Shown in pieces: positions 46,310 through 54,859 of a stretch of 64,000 bases of DNA. The first letter of the stretch is position 1, and every line of letters begins with the position of its first letter. Made by a program: the position numbers and the translations under genes. The notes under the pieces were generated by a model. It saw nothing but the letters and a program-made list of their open reading frames with translations. It did no database searches and was not told where the DNA came from. Source of the DNA: Xanthomonas hortorum pv. cynarae (GTDB lineage: Bacteria > Pseudomonadota > Gammaproteobacteria > Xanthomonadales > Xanthomonadaceae); assembly GCF_002939985.1 (NCBI RefSeq), contig NZ_MDFM01000024.1:1-64000 (forward strand), written 5' to 3'.

Positions 46310-47386
46310 TTACAGATCCAGGATCAGGTCAGTGCTCGGGGCACTGATGCACAGGCGGACCTGTGCGGTGGGTTCGTTGCTGCGCTCACCGGTCAACAGG
46401 TGGCGCGTGGTGCCGGACTGGCGCGCGCAGGCGCAGCTGTTGCAGATGCCCATGCGGCAGCCGTGTTTCGGCCGCAGGCCTTGCGCTTCCAGGCCTTCCA
46501 GCAGCGACTGGCCGCGCGGCAGGGTGAGCGTACGGCCGCTGCGTGACAGCTGCACCTGCACCTCACCGGCCTCGCCCTCGTCCAGCGTCGGCACGCTGAA
46601 GGCTTCGGCCTGAAACGCGGCTACGCGCCCCTGCAAGCGCTCGCGCGCTGCCTGCACAAAACCGCCCGGGCCGCAGACCATGACGTGACGGTTGGAAAGA
46701 TCGGCGATCTGCTCCAACGGATAGGTATCCACGCGCGCAGCCGGCGCCTCGCCTTCACGGGTGGTCAGCAAACGCACGCGCAGGCGCGGATGCGCAGCCG
46801 CCAGCGCTTCGAATTCTTCGACAAAACAGGCTTCGTCGCGCTGGCGCACCCAGTACAGCAGGTCCACCTCCATCGGCATGCCCGCCTGCGCGGCGGCCTG
46901 CAGCAGCGCGCGCATCGGGGTGATGCCCGAGCCGGCGGCCAGCAGCAACAGCGGCGTGGGCGTGGTCGGCAGCAGCATGTCGCCGAAGGCCGGCTCCAGC
47001 GAGACCACCGTGCCGATGGCCGCATCGGTTGCCAGGTAGCGACTCACCAGCCCGCCCTCGATCGCCTTGGCGGTGATCGCCAGGCGGCCATCGGCCAGCA
47101 CGGTCGGGCTGTAGCTGCGCAGCAGGCGGCGGCCGTCGATCTCCACACCCAGGCTCACATGCTGGCCGGCGCGCAGGCCCTGCCAGTGGCCATTGGGCTG
47201 CAGCACCAGGGTCACCGCATCACGGCTGGCTGCGGTGCGCGCAACCAGGCGGGCCATCGGCCGCTCCAGGGTCCACAAGGGATTGAGCCGGGTTGCCCAG
47301 AAGTCGAACAACTGCGGCGACACCAGCCGGCGCGCCAGGCGCGTCGGCAACGGTGACTTGGACTTGGGGTCAGATGCCAGGTTCAT
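46310..47386 (-). CDS. ferredoxin-type NADPH reductase partner of the desaturase
   Basis: The 358-residue electron-transfer protein has an N-terminal FAD-binding barrel (RSYSPTVLADGRL) and an NAD(P) half (LLLLAAGSGITPMRALLQ, VMVCGPGGFVQAARERL). The C-terminal plant-type 2Fe-2S ferredoxin has CRMGICNSCAC and RLCIS. It should feed electrons to the adjacent desaturase, as DesB does in Pseudomonas. A -10 box TATAGT (47394-47399) lies only eight bases ahead of the ATG, so the mRNA may be nearly leaderless. An alternative start six codons earlier would overlap that box. Confidence 0.9.
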   Translation of the reverse strand: MNLASDPKSKSPLPTRLARRLVSPQLFDFWATRLNPLWTLERPMARLVARTAASRDAVTLVLQPNGHWQGLRAGQHVSLGVEIDGRRLLRSYSPTVLADGRLAITAKAIEGGLVSRYLATDAAIGTVVSLEPAFGDMLLPTTPTPLLLLAAGSGITPMRALLQAAAQAGMPMEVDLLYWVRQRDEACFVEEFEALAAAHPRLRVRLLTTREGEAPAARVDTYPLEQIADLSNRHVMVCGPGGFVQAARERLQGRVAAFQAEAFSVPTLDEGEAGEVQVQLSRSGRTLTLPRGQSLLEGLEAQGLRPKHGCRMGICNSCACARQSGTTRHLLTGERSNEPTAQVRLCISAPSTDLILDL

Positions 47387-47393
47387 GGATTGC

Positions 47394-47399
47394 ACTATA
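47394..47399 (-). promoter_or_regulatory. probable -10 box of the reductase-desaturase operon
   Basis: TATAGT on the minus strand. The expected -35 position falls next to the palindromic operator at 47420-47433. The predicted start of transcription is at or within a few bases of the ATG at 47386. Confidence 0.5.
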
Positions 47400-47419
47400 C
47401 GCATGCATGCACAGACGTG

Positions 47420-47433
47420 TATACAGTTGTATA
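47420..47433. promoter_or_regulatory. palindromic operator for the FabR/DesT-like repressor
   Basis: TATACA-GT-TGTATA is a perfect inverted repeat placed between the divergent reductase and repressor genes. It is next to the -35 zones of both; a repressor-side -10, TATGAT, is at 47448-47453. TetR-type acyl-CoA sensors commonly bind such sites. The exact ligand site is inferred. Confidence 0.65.
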
Positions 47434-47479
47434 TCGGCCGAAGGGGCTATGATTCATCCCCACGACCGGCCGCAGCCTC

Positions 47480-48127
47480 ATGACCTCCATCGCCCTGCCT
47501 TCCCACGACGCGCCGCCGTCACGCAAGCCGGCGATTTCACGCGAGGACCTGATCGCCGCCGCGCTGTCGTTGATCGGCCCGCACCGCAGCCTGTCCACGC
47601 TGAGCCTGCGCGAGGTGGCACGCGAAGCCGGCATCGCGCCCAACAGCTTCTATCGCCAGTTCCGCGACATGGACGAGCTCGCCGTGGCCTTGATCGATCT
47701 GGCCGGGCGCTCGCTGCGCACCATCATCGGCCAGGCCCGCCAACGCGCCACCTCCACCGACCGCAGCGTCATCCGCGTGTCGGTCGAGGCCTTCATGGAA
47801 CAGCTGCGCGCCGACGACAAATTGCTGCATGTGCTGCTGCGCGAAGGTGCAGTGGGCTCGGATGCGTTCAAGCAGGCAGTGGAGCGCGAGCTCAGCTATT
47901 TCGAAGACGAGCTGCGCGTGGACCTGATCCGCCTGGCCGCCGCCGACAACGCCAAGCTGCACGCACCGGCGCTGGTGTCCAAGGCGATCACCCGGCTGGT
48001 CTTTGCGATGGGCGCAGTAGCGATGGATTCGCCGCCGGAAAAAGATCCCGAACTGGTCGAACAGATCTCGCAGATGCTGCGCATGATCCTGACCGGCGCA
48101 CGCACGCTGGGTACGCACGGCGGTTGA
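47480..48127 (+). CDS. fabR: TetR-family repressor of unsaturated fatty acid genes (FabR/DesT-like)
   Basis: The 215-residue regulator has a TetR N-terminal DNA-binding domain. LSTLSLREVAREAGIAPNSFYRQFRDMDELAVALIDLAG is nearly the FabR helix-turn-helix. The C-terminal half is the ligand-binding bundle (SVIRVSVEAFMEQL, LLREGAVGSDAFKQAVEREL). FabR and DesT sense the saturated/unsaturated acyl-CoA balance and control desaturation. Being divergent from the reductase-desaturase operon makes DesT-like control the likely role. The ATG is 47480. Confidence 0.88.
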   Translation: MTSIALPSHDAPPSRKPAISREDLIAAALSLIGPHRSLSTLSLREVAREAGIAPNSFYRQFRDMDELAVALIDLAGRSLRTIIGQARQRATSTDRSVIRVSVEAFMEQLRADDKLLHVLLREGAVGSDAFKQAVERELSYFEDELRVDLIRLAAADNAKLHAPALVSKAITRLVFAMGAVAMDSPPEKDPELVEQISQMLRMILTGARTLGTHGG

Positions 48128-48212
48128 GTGTGCTTGTGCTTTCGCATCTAAAAACGACGCTGCGACTCGAAATCTGGGTTGCCTTGTAGGGTTGATGGCG
48201 CGGATAGATCAA

Positions 48213-48510
48213 TTGTAGAGCGGTTGATCTTTAGCTTTTCTGCAGGGCCCTTGCCGGCCTACCGTCGCAGGACACGCCGCAAGTACGTCCGTGTAGGCTC
48301 TTACGCGGCATCCATGCCGCGTAAGGTCCCGCGACGGTAGGCCGGCAAGGACCAGTCGAGATGGTCGGTGTGCATTTTTTTCAACAAAGCAGTCCGCAAG
48401 CTTCCTGGTGCGGTGTCCCCACCGCTTGCAGGACTCTTTGACGGCATCGATGGATTCACGGCGTGTCCCGCTAGCGTTGAAGGCATCGCGTCTGCTAACG
48501 CGGCTTGGAG
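48213..48510. repeat. large palindromic intergenic element, copy 2
   Basis: It starts TTGTAGAGCGGTTGATCT. The core hairpin is at 48247-48352, with arms CCTTGCCGGCCTACCGTCGC and GCGACGGTAGGCCGGCAAGG. CAACAAAGCAGTCCGCAAGC and CTGGTGCGGTGTCC follow. It matches copy 1 at 42343-42710. No gene was found in 48128-48794 besides this. Confidence 0.75.
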
Positions 48511-48794
48511 GCTTCCAAGTTGTCGGCTCGAAAACTTGATTGAGGTCGTCTGTAGACGCCATTGCTGTGCATCAAGGGGAAAAGTAGAAGACCCGCGCAT
48601 ATCCCTTAATTTCCGCGGGAAAATATTGCAGCGGTATGTCACCAACCTCATCCACACTGCACTCGTGCACAGTTCAGGCATGTCGCGATGATGCTCACAT
48701 CTACGCACACGCGTTTCACTCCTGCATCGCCATGGTGGCGCCACGTTGGCGATCTGTATCCACAGACCGCATCCACCAGGCAACCGGAGACGAC

Positions 48795-49616
48795 ATGACC
48801 AATCACGACAGCAATCTAGACAAGCTGGATAAGCAGGAACGCGCAGCAGAAGCACAGGATTCGAATCGTGACCCGATCACCGGTGCACCCGGATCGCATC
48901 CGGTTGGCGTGGGCGTTGGTGGCATCGCGGGCGGCGCTGCAGCAGGCGCGTTGGCCGGCACCGTGTTCGGCCCGCTAGGCACCTTGATCGGTGCGGCAGT
49001 CGGTGTTGTGGCTGGCGCTGCGGCCGGCAAGGGCGTGGCGGAACGCCTGGACCCGACCGTCGAATCCGAATACTGGCGCCAGGAACATCAGAACCGTCCT
49101 TACTACAAGGAAGGCACCGATTACGATCGCGATTACGCAACGGTTTACGGGTTCGGTCTGCAGGCACGCGAAACGCGTCCGACCAGCACCTGGGAAGAAA
49201 CCGAAGCGACCCTGGCCGGCGAGTGGCCACGTAATCGTGGCGAATCGCGTCTGGAGTGGGACGACGCACGTCTGGCTGCACGCGATGCCTGGGAGCGCGC
49301 CGATCGCACGCACAGCGTGTATCGCGATGGCGACACGCATTACGAAGGTCGCTTCGACAGCGCAGGTTATCGCGATGCCGACTATTCGTACGACGATTAT
49401 CGCCCGGCGTATCGCTACGGCATGCAGGCACGCCAGCAGCACGCCGGCCGCCAGTGGGACGACCATCTGGAACGCGACCTGGGCGATGGCTGGGACCGCT
49501 TCAAGTCCAACTCGCGTCTGAGCTGGGAAAAGGCCAAGCATGCCGTGCGCGAGGCATTCGACTCCGAGCATCACGACGAAGCCGCACGTCGTAACCCGAC
49601 CGATCCACGCGTGTAG
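48795..49616 (+). CDS. glycine-zipper protein with two tandem alike domains
   Basis: The 273-residue product has a hydrophilic start, then a glycine-zipper stretch (VGVGVGGIAGGAAAGALAG, GPLGTLIGAAVGVVAGAAAG, residues about 34-78) that could insert in or line a membrane. Two repeats of about 75 residues follow: YWRQEHQNRPYYKEG...VYGFGLQARETRP...SRLEWDDARLAARDAWE and YEGRFDSAGYRDADY...AYRYGMQARQQHA...SRLSWEKAKHAVREAF. They are rich in Y, D, R and W. The family is unknown to me; a stress-related envelope role is a guess. A strong terminator follows. Confidence 0.75.
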   Translation: MTNHDSNLDKLDKQERAAEAQDSNRDPITGAPGSHPVGVGVGGIAGGAAAGALAGTVFGPLGTLIGAAVGVVAGAAAGKGVAERLDPTVESEYWRQEHQNRPYYKEGTDYDRDYATVYGFGLQARETRPTSTWEETEATLAGEWPRNRGESRLEWDDARLAARDAWERADRTHSVYRDGDTHYEGRFDSAGYRDADYSYDDYRPAYRYGMQARQQHAGRQWDDHLERDLGDGWDRFKSNSRLSWEKAKHAVREAFDSEHHDEAARRNPTDPRV

Positions 49617-49669
49617 CCGTCTCGATCCAGCGCTTCACTGCAGTGAAAGCGAGAGCGTAATAAAAAAGA

Positions 49670-49694
49670 ACGGGCCCAGTGGCCCGTTTTTTTT
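49670..49694 (+). terminator. strong Rho-independent terminator
   Basis: ACGGGCC (49670-49676), loop CAGT, GGCCCGT (49681-49687) and a run of eight T bases. It ends the glycine-zipper gene. A second imperfect palindrome, CGCTTCACTG/CAGTGAAAGCG, lies at 49631-49651. Confidence 0.9.
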
Positions 49695-49744
49695 GCCGCG
49701 CATTCGTGATGATCGAGCATGGCGTGATCAGCCACTGCTCCAGA

Positions 49745-50611
49745 TCAACCGGAGGTCTTTTCCACTGCCCGGATATCGCCAAGAAACTCACGCGCGCCCT
49801 GCCCCGAAGACGACCCCTCGTCGCCCTGCTCCTTGAGCAATTGCTTGCGTGCAGCTACCACTTCCTTGGCCAACGCGATCCGACGCCCGACAACCTTTTC
49901 GGTCAACCAGTCGATCAATGCGCGCGTGTAATGCTGTTGATGCTCCTTGACGCTCAAGGCATGGTCGGCGCCGGCAATCACACGTGTACTCAGTGAGCGC
50001 GCATTGACGAAGGCATCGGCGTAATTGCGCAACACCGGGTGCGGTACGATGACATCGTTTTCTGCTTCCACCAGCAGCACATCGCCCTTGTACTGCGCGC
50101 AGGCGGCCAGGGCGATGTTGTCATCGGGCGTCAGCGTGCGCTGGCGGTAGTCCATCAACTCCGGATCGGCATTGAGGCTGACCTTGGGGTGGTCCCAATG
50201 TTCGTCCTTGTAGAGTGCAGGCGAGCGCAATGCCAGCCATTCCACGGGGCGCTCGCGCGTCAGCAGGGCAGACAGATAACCGCCGTAGCTCAGCCCAACC
50301 ACGGCAATCGACTGCGCATCCACATACGGCAGATGCGCGAGTTGATCGTAGGCGGCCTTGATGTCGTCCAGGTTCTGCGCACGGGTCACGGTCTGGCGCA
50401 TCGATGCGTAGCCTTCGTGACCACGCAGGTCGAAGGTCATGCAGATACAGCCCAGGCCCACCGCCTCGCGTGCGCGCAGCAGATTGTGGTGCTGGCTGCC
50501 ACCCCAGCCGTGCACGAACAACACGGCCGGCATGCCCGACGGCGTGAGCAAGGTACCGCTGAGCGCGTCCTGGTCGACGGGAATTTGGATGCTGGAAAGT
50601 TTGGCTTCCAT
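49745..50611 (-). CDS. alpha/beta-hydrolase family protein
   Basis: The 288-residue cytoplasmic enzyme has the oxyanion region [17 protein letters not shown]. The nucleophile elbow is GLSYGGY with its serine, and the acid is in [14 protein letters not shown]. The histidine is in [10 protein letters not shown]. Family enzymes hydrolyse esters, lactones or peptides. The C terminus is a helix rich in basic residues. Its ATG overlaps the stop of the DUF3182 gene by one base (TAATG), so the two form a coupled pair. The substrate is unknown. Confidence 0.85.
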   Translation of the reverse strand: MEAKLSSIQIPVDQDALSGTLLTPSGMPAVLFVHGWGGSQHHNLLRAREAVGLGCICMTFDLRGHEGYASMRQTVTRAQNLDDIKAAYDQLAHLPYVDAQSIAVVGLSYGGYLSALLTRERPVEWLALRSPALYKDEHWDHPKVSLNADPELMDYRQRTLTPDDNIALAACAQYKGDVLLVEAENDVIVPHPVLRNYADAFVNARSLSTRVIAGADHALSVKEHQQHYTRALIDWLTEKVVGRRIALAKEVVAARKQLLKEQGDEGSSSGQGAREFLGDIRAVEKTSG

Positions 50612-51696
50612 TACGTGCTGGATACCCTCCTGTATTTGTAGCGCGGACCTGACCCGGCATGCTCGGCGCGGTAGTAGATCTGCGCATCGGCCGGCGGTTC
50701 GCCCTGATAGATCTCATGCGTGGATGCTGTCACCCATTGCAGCGCCGGGTCTTGCTGAAAGCGGGCGATTGCAGCGAGCTCGGCCGGGGTGGCGCCACCG
50801 ACCCGCCAGGATTGCTCCAGCACGCCGCAGATCAGCCCAGCCTGCGCATCTTCACCGCTGACCACATCGTAATTGCGGCGCGAGATGTGCAACTCAGGAT
50901 AGGCGGCGGTGATGAATCGATCGTATCTGCAGGCCTGTTCGACCACGTGTTTCTGCAATGCCGACAGCGCGGTGGCGGCCAGCGCTTCGAGCGATCCGCG
51001 ATACACCTGCAGCGACGAGCCGCCGTAGACCTCGTCATCCTGCGCGTTGCGCACGTTGCATTGCGTGCCGAAATAGGCGATCTGAATTCCGGCAACACAC
51101 AACTCGCCAACGCTATGCGTGACTGCATGCAGGACGTTGCGCTCCAGCACGGCGCCGTGCGTCGCAAGATAACAATCAGGCAGGCTGTCCAGTGCATCTG
51201 CCAGCTGCGCGGCACTGGCGATGCGCCATTGACCATTGCCACCGACGCCGGTCGGCAACTTGAGTCGCACCCCTCCGCCTGGCAGCAATGCATCCAGTGC
51301 GTGCTCGGCATCGGCACGCGAAAACACCGTGTAGCCCGGTAGCGTAGCCGGGATCAGCGCTGTGGCCAGCGCCTGATTCCAGCCACGGATGCTGGCCGCA
51401 TCGTCGGCGATCAGCGGATGGCCAATCACCTTGGTCGCCAGAAACGCGTGCGGCACGATGCCGCCCAGCAGATCGCCGTTGTTGTCGATTCCCAAGCCAT
51501 GCGCCTGCTCGGTGGTCAGGGTCTCGTCTGGCACATGGAAGACTGCGGCATCATCAACGGCCGCTGTTGCATCATGCGCGCCCAGCAAGCGTTCAATCTC
51601 GCTGCACACCCACGCATGCGTGATCCGCTCATGGCCGTGTTCGGGCACCAGACGCGTGACGTGTCCCAGCACCTGCCGATACCGCTTGTGTGCCAT
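50611..51696 (-). CDS. DUF3182 family protein (ATP-grasp-like)
   Basis: The 361-residue protein shows the features I recall for DUF3182: [57 protein letters not shown] and [18 protein letters not shown]. The [11 protein letters not shown] and VLERNVL segments look like an ATP-grasp nucleotide fold. I start at the ATG at 51696, six bases after a GAGGGG site; a GTG lies one codon upstream. It is coupled to an alpha/beta hydrolase. No biochemical function is known to me. Confidence 0.8.
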   Translation of the reverse strand: MAHKRYRQVLGHVTRLVPEHGHERITHAWVCSEIERLLGAHDATAAVDDAAVFHVPDETLTTEQAHGLGIDNNGDLLGGIVPHAFLATKVIGHPLIADDAASIRGWNQALATALIPATLPGYTVFSRADAEHALDALLPGGGVRLKLPTGVGGNGQWRIASAAQLADALDSLPDCYLATHGAVLERNVLHAVTHSVGELCVAGIQIAYFGTQCNVRNAQDDEVYGGSSLQVYRGSLEALAATALSALQKHVVEQACRYDRFITAAYPELHISRRNYDVVSGEDAQAGLICGVLEQSWRVGGATPAELAAIARFQQDPALQWVTASTHEIYQGEPPADAQIYYRAEHAGSGPRYKYRRVSST

Positions 51697-51794
51697 CACG
51701 TTCCCCTCGCGGCGCTCGGCCGCTTGATCGTTCTGGCTCTAATCGCGCACCTGAAACCTGCAATGCGTTAGCGCACGCGGGTTGCGCTAGCGTT

Positions 51795-51977
51795 TCACTT
51801 CAGTACCAGGTAGACCCCAAGCACAATCACAAGCACCACAACTAGGCTGATGGCGACGCGCCCGCCACGTAACTCCAGCAAGGCATGCCACCATACGCGT
51901 GCTTCCGATGTGCCGCTGGCGTGCTGCGGCTTGCTGCGACTGCTTTCGCTGTCCTGCATCCTGGGTGCTCTCTCCAT
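51795..51977 (-). CDS. possible small single-pass membrane protein
   Basis: This 60-residue frame starts MERAPRMQDSESSRSKPQHA and ends with one strong hydrophobic segment (GGRVAISLVVVLVIVLGVYLVLK), like a tail-anchored inner-membrane protein. A CCAGG lies just ahead of a second ATG (MQDS). No clear upstream ribosome site supports the first ATG. It lies upstream of the DUF3182 pair on the same strand. Confidence 0.5.
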   Translation of the reverse strand: MERAPRMQDSESSRSKPQHASGTSEARVWWHALLELRGGRVAISLVVVLVIVLGVYLVLK

Positions 51978-52346
51978 TAGGTCGCTGCAGAGCTTACGGA
52001 TCAGACGTTATACAGGTGTAGAGCGGTTCAGAATCTTCCGTAAAACACGGCTGTTTCTAGCGCAATTTATCGTATTCATCTTTGCACTGCGCTCGTTTGC
52101 GCGGCGCCTCGATCCGCTCAAAGTGATACAGGCCGGTGCACGAGCAGCATGTGGTCAGTGCCGGTCGACGCTGGAATCGCATGTAGGCCGCAGTGCACAT
52201 GTAGCGTGTAGAGATCCATGAACACGCTGACCAATTAAGGCAATACGGCCGCACGAAGGGCCAATGGTCGCGTTCGATGATCAATCGTTGACATACCCGC
52301 AGTTACCCTGCACGTCAAGTTTGTTTAACCCGGACCACCCGAAGTC
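51978..52346. other. gene-poor stretch with the end of a repeat family
   Basis: About 370 bases. At 52016-52030 GTGTAGAGCGGTTCAG resembles the first bases of the large palindromic elements (TTGTAGAGCGGTTGATCT), but no core hairpin follows. A 75-codon minus-strand frame (52057-52284) is cysteine rich, lacks a ribosome site and is not called. Confidence 0.4.
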
Positions 52347-52628
52347 ATGAGCAGAGACCCCTCCGTTATCGATGTACAAGCCGAAATCGCGCATTGGCAA
52401 GCGCGGCATGCCCAGGGCAACCTTGGTGCAGGCAAGTTCAGCGAGTTGTCACCGGTGGTGAAAATGGCCTGCGATATCTATCTGCAGGCACCGCGTTCAA
52501 GCGATCAGGAGCGTCTGCGATTGTTTCGCGACCGCCTGGAACATCACTTCATTTCATCCAACACCCAGTCCAATTACGAGCAGTTGGCCACCGATTGCTG
52601 GCAGCGTCTGGGCATGCGCAATAGTTGA
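52347..52628 (+). CDS. small hypothetical helical protein
   Basis: This 93-residue soluble protein starts MSRDPSVIDVQAEIAHWQAR and continues KFSELSPVVKMACDIYLQAP and LRLFRDRLEHHF, ending WQRLGMRNS. It is predicted mostly helical by eye. I recognise no family. A second small helical gene follows 43 bases later on the same strand, and a hairpin terminator ends the pair, so they may form a two-gene operon. Confidence 0.65.
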   Translation: MSRDPSVIDVQAEIAHWQARHAQGNLGAGKFSELSPVVKMACDIYLQAPRSSDQERLRLFRDRLEHHFISSNTQSNYEQLATDCWQRLGMRNS

Positions 52629-52671
52629 GTACGTCAGTGTCAGCAGGACCCGTTATTCATTGGAGAACGTC

Positions 52672-52938
52672 ATGAAAACCCCGTATCAAGTGCAGCAGGA
52701 GCTGGAACGATTGGAGCGGTTGGTACCCCACATCGTCAGCGACCAGGGCGACCGCGCGGAGGACATCCTTGGCTTTCATGTGGCCAGTCTGTTGGGCAGT
52801 GCGCCGGCCAGCGAACACGCGGTGATTCGCGAACGCACCGCACGCATGACGCGTCTCTGTCGCAGCGCGCAGGACGCAGTGCATGCACCGGCCAGGCCGA
52901 TGGGCCTGGGGTCGGTAGCCCAGACCCAGTGGGCGTGA
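52672..52938 (+). CDS. small hypothetical helical protein with ribosome site
   Basis: The 88-residue product begins MKTPYQVQQELERLERLVPHI and has IRERTARMTRLCRSAQDAVH. It ends with PMGLGSVAQTQWA. The ATG at 52672 has a TGGAGAA site eight bases ahead; an upstream TTG in the same frame is weaker. Amphipathic helices with no membrane segment. No family recognised. A clean hairpin at 52965-52986 follows. Confidence 0.7.
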   Translation: MKTPYQVQQELERLERLVPHIVSDQGDRAEDILGFHVASLLGSAPASEHAVIRERTARMTRLCRSAQDAVHAPARPMGLGSVAQTQWA

Positions 52939-52964
52939 GTGCATAACTCCCCCCGCGCATTATC

Positions 52965-52986
52965 GGAGCCGCACAGCGGCTCCTTT
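52965..52986 (+). terminator. terminator after the small helical gene
   Basis: GGAGCCG and CGGCTCC make a seven-base stem with loop CACAG, followed by TTTGCATTTTG. Confidence 0.65.
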
Positions 52987-53037
52987 GCATTTTGCCGTCG
53001 GCACCTGCCGGCGGTTTCTTCAACGCTCAGGACGTCC

Positions 53038-53631
53038 ATGAAATCCCTTCTTGTTGCTACCTCGTTGTTCGCCATGCTGACGCTTACCGCATGTGATCGC
53101 CCCGGCGGCGATGCCTCGCGCACCGCACCGGCGGTGTCGCCGGAACCCACTGCCGCACCGGTCAGCGGCACCGGCGCAGCCGAATTGGCCAAGGGCGATG
53201 GCGCGGTGCTGGGCGTGCTGGCGGCGCTGGATGAAAACGAAATCGCGCTGGCCAAGCAGGCCATCGCGCAGGACATGGGCGGCGCCACCGACGCATTCGC
53301 CAAGCAGATGCTGCACGACCACGAAGCCAATCTCGAAAAGTGCAAGGCCTTGGGTGCCACCGGCAGCGCGCGCGCCGATGCGATGCGCGCCAAGGGCAAG
53401 GCTTCCGCCGATGCGCTGTCGCAGACCTTGACCCTGCCCGACGGCAAGGATGCGTATCGCAACGGCTTCATGCGCACCATGGTCATCGACCATGGCGACA
53501 CCATCAAGATCATCGACTCCGAACTGCTGCCCGCCGCCGAAAGCGCTGCGGTCAAGCAGCATCTGGAAGAAAGCCGCCGTGTGGTGTCGGCGCACTTCGA
53601 GCGTGCCCACGCGGTATCTTCGTCGAAGTAA
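53038..53631 (+). CDS. DUF4142 lipoprotein
   Basis: The 197-residue product has a signal peptide with a lipobox, LTLTAC, so Cys18 is probably lipidated. An alanine/proline linker leads to a helical DUF4142 domain: AALDENEIALAKQAIAQDMG, AFAKQMLHDHEANLEKCKAL and MVIDHGDTIKIIDSELLP, with histidines of the kind found in ferritin-like bundles. Function is not established. The ATG at 53038 gives the signal peptide. Terminators lie on both sides, so it is monocistronic. Confidence 0.85.
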   Translation: MKSLLVATSLFAMLTLTACDRPGGDASRTAPAVSPEPTAAPVSGTGAAELAKGDGAVLGVLAALDENEIALAKQAIAQDMGGATDAFAKQMLHDHEANLEKCKALGATGSARADAMRAKGKASADALSQTLTLPDGKDAYRNGFMRTMVIDHGDTIKIIDSELLPAAESAAVKQHLEESRRVVSAHFERAHAVSSSK

Positions 53632-53657
53632 GCGCTCGACTGTTTTAGCGATCGCGC

Positions 53658-53683
53658 AACGCGCCGGCTGGTCCGGCGCGTTT
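53658..53683 (+). terminator. terminator after the DUF4142 gene
   Basis: AACGCGCCGG (53658-53667), loop CTGGT, CCGGCGCGTT (53673-53682), then a short T run. Confidence 0.7.
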
Positions 53684-53820
53684 GCGTTTGGGCTGCGCAG
53701 CGATCAGCTCGGTGCAACACGCCGTGATCCGATCGCAGCACCGGCAAGGCATCGACTTCACTCCGCTGCCGTCCACCCTGGCCTATCGTGCCGCATCGCC
53801 TTGGCCCAGGAATCTCCACC

Positions 53821-54708
53821 ATGCAGTTGCTCATCACCGGCGGCACCGGTTTTATCGGCCAGGCACTGTGCCCGGCATTGCTGCGCGCCGGGCATCAGGT
53901 CAGCGTACTGACGCGCGATCCCCGCCGCGCCAGCCGCACCCTGCCCGGCATCGCCGCCGTGGAGACGCTGGACGGCGTGCAAGCCGATGCCGTCATCAAC
54001 CTGGCCGGCGAGCCGCTGGCGGCCGGCCGCTGGACCGAGGCACGCAAGCAGCAATTTCGCGCATCGCGGCTGGGCATCACCCGGCAACTGCAGGCCTGGA
54101 TCGCGCAGCAACCGGCCGAGCAGCGCCCGTCCGTGCTGATCTCCGGCTCGGCGGTGGGCTATTACGGCGAACGCGGCGACACCGCGCTGACCGAAGCCGA
54201 CAGCGCCGGCGACGATTTTTCCGCCGTGTTGTGTCGCGACTGGGAGGCCGAAGCGGCCAAGATCGCCGCACTGGGCCCGCGCGCGAGCTGGGTGCGCACC
54301 GGCATCGTGCTCGACCGCGATGGCGGCGCGCTGGCGCGCATGCTGCCCGCGTTCCGCTTTGGCGGCGGCGGCCCGTTCGGCAATGGCGGCCACTGGATGA
54401 GCTGGATCCACCGCGCCGACATGGTCGAGCTGCTGCTGTGGCTGCTCGAGCACGGCGAAGCCGGCGCCTACAACGCCACCGCACCGACCCCGGTCACCAA
54501 CGCCGAGTTCGCGCGCACGCTGGCCCGTGCGCTGCACCGCCCGGCGCTGCTGGCGCTGCCCGCCGGCCTGCTGCGGCTGGGCTTCGGCGAAATGGCCGAG
54601 CTGCTGCTGATCAGCCAGCGGGTGCTGCCGCAGCGCGCGCTCGCAGCCGGCTTCCGCTTCCAGTACCCAGGCCTGGAAGCGGCATTGCGCGCCATCCTGC
54701 AGCGCTGA
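53821..54708 (+). CDS. TIGR01777/YfcH-type SDR epimerase family protein
   Basis: The 295-residue protein has the Rossmann motif LLITGGTGFIGQAL at the N terminus. NLAGEPLAAGRWTEARKQQFRASR and SGSAVGYYGERGD, with the tyrosine of the active site, are typical of the YfcH/TIGR01777 group. RTGIVLDRDGGAL also fits. Members bind NADP-like cofactors but their substrates are mostly unknown. The ATG at 53821 gives the standard start. Confidence 0.88.
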   Translation: MQLLITGGTGFIGQALCPALLRAGHQVSVLTRDPRRASRTLPGIAAVETLDGVQADAVINLAGEPLAAGRWTEARKQQFRASRLGITRQLQAWIAQQPAEQRPSVLISGSAVGYYGERGDTALTEADSAGDDFSAVLCRDWEAEAAKIAALGPRASWVRTGIVLDRDGGALARMLPAFRFGGGGPFGNGGHWMSWIHRADMVELLLWLLEHGEAGAYNATAPTPVTNAEFARTLARALHRPALLALPAGLLRLGFGEMAELLLISQRVLPQRALAAGFRFQYPGLEAALRAILQR

Positions 54709-54859
54709 GCGGCGCCACCGGCCCGGTGACTTCGGCCACCGGGACAACGCCGCTGGCCGCGCTGGAATGCGCGCCTGGGCCATGCACTAATATTTGCCTA
54801 ATGGCGACCTCCGACAGTGGCGCGCATCTCGGACTGGCCCCGTGCCTGGCGGAACCTCT

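Noticed and set aside
52057-52284. Small cysteine-rich minus-strand frame
   Set aside because: There is no ribosome site, no promoter and no recognised motif. It was left uncalled, though conservation could change this.
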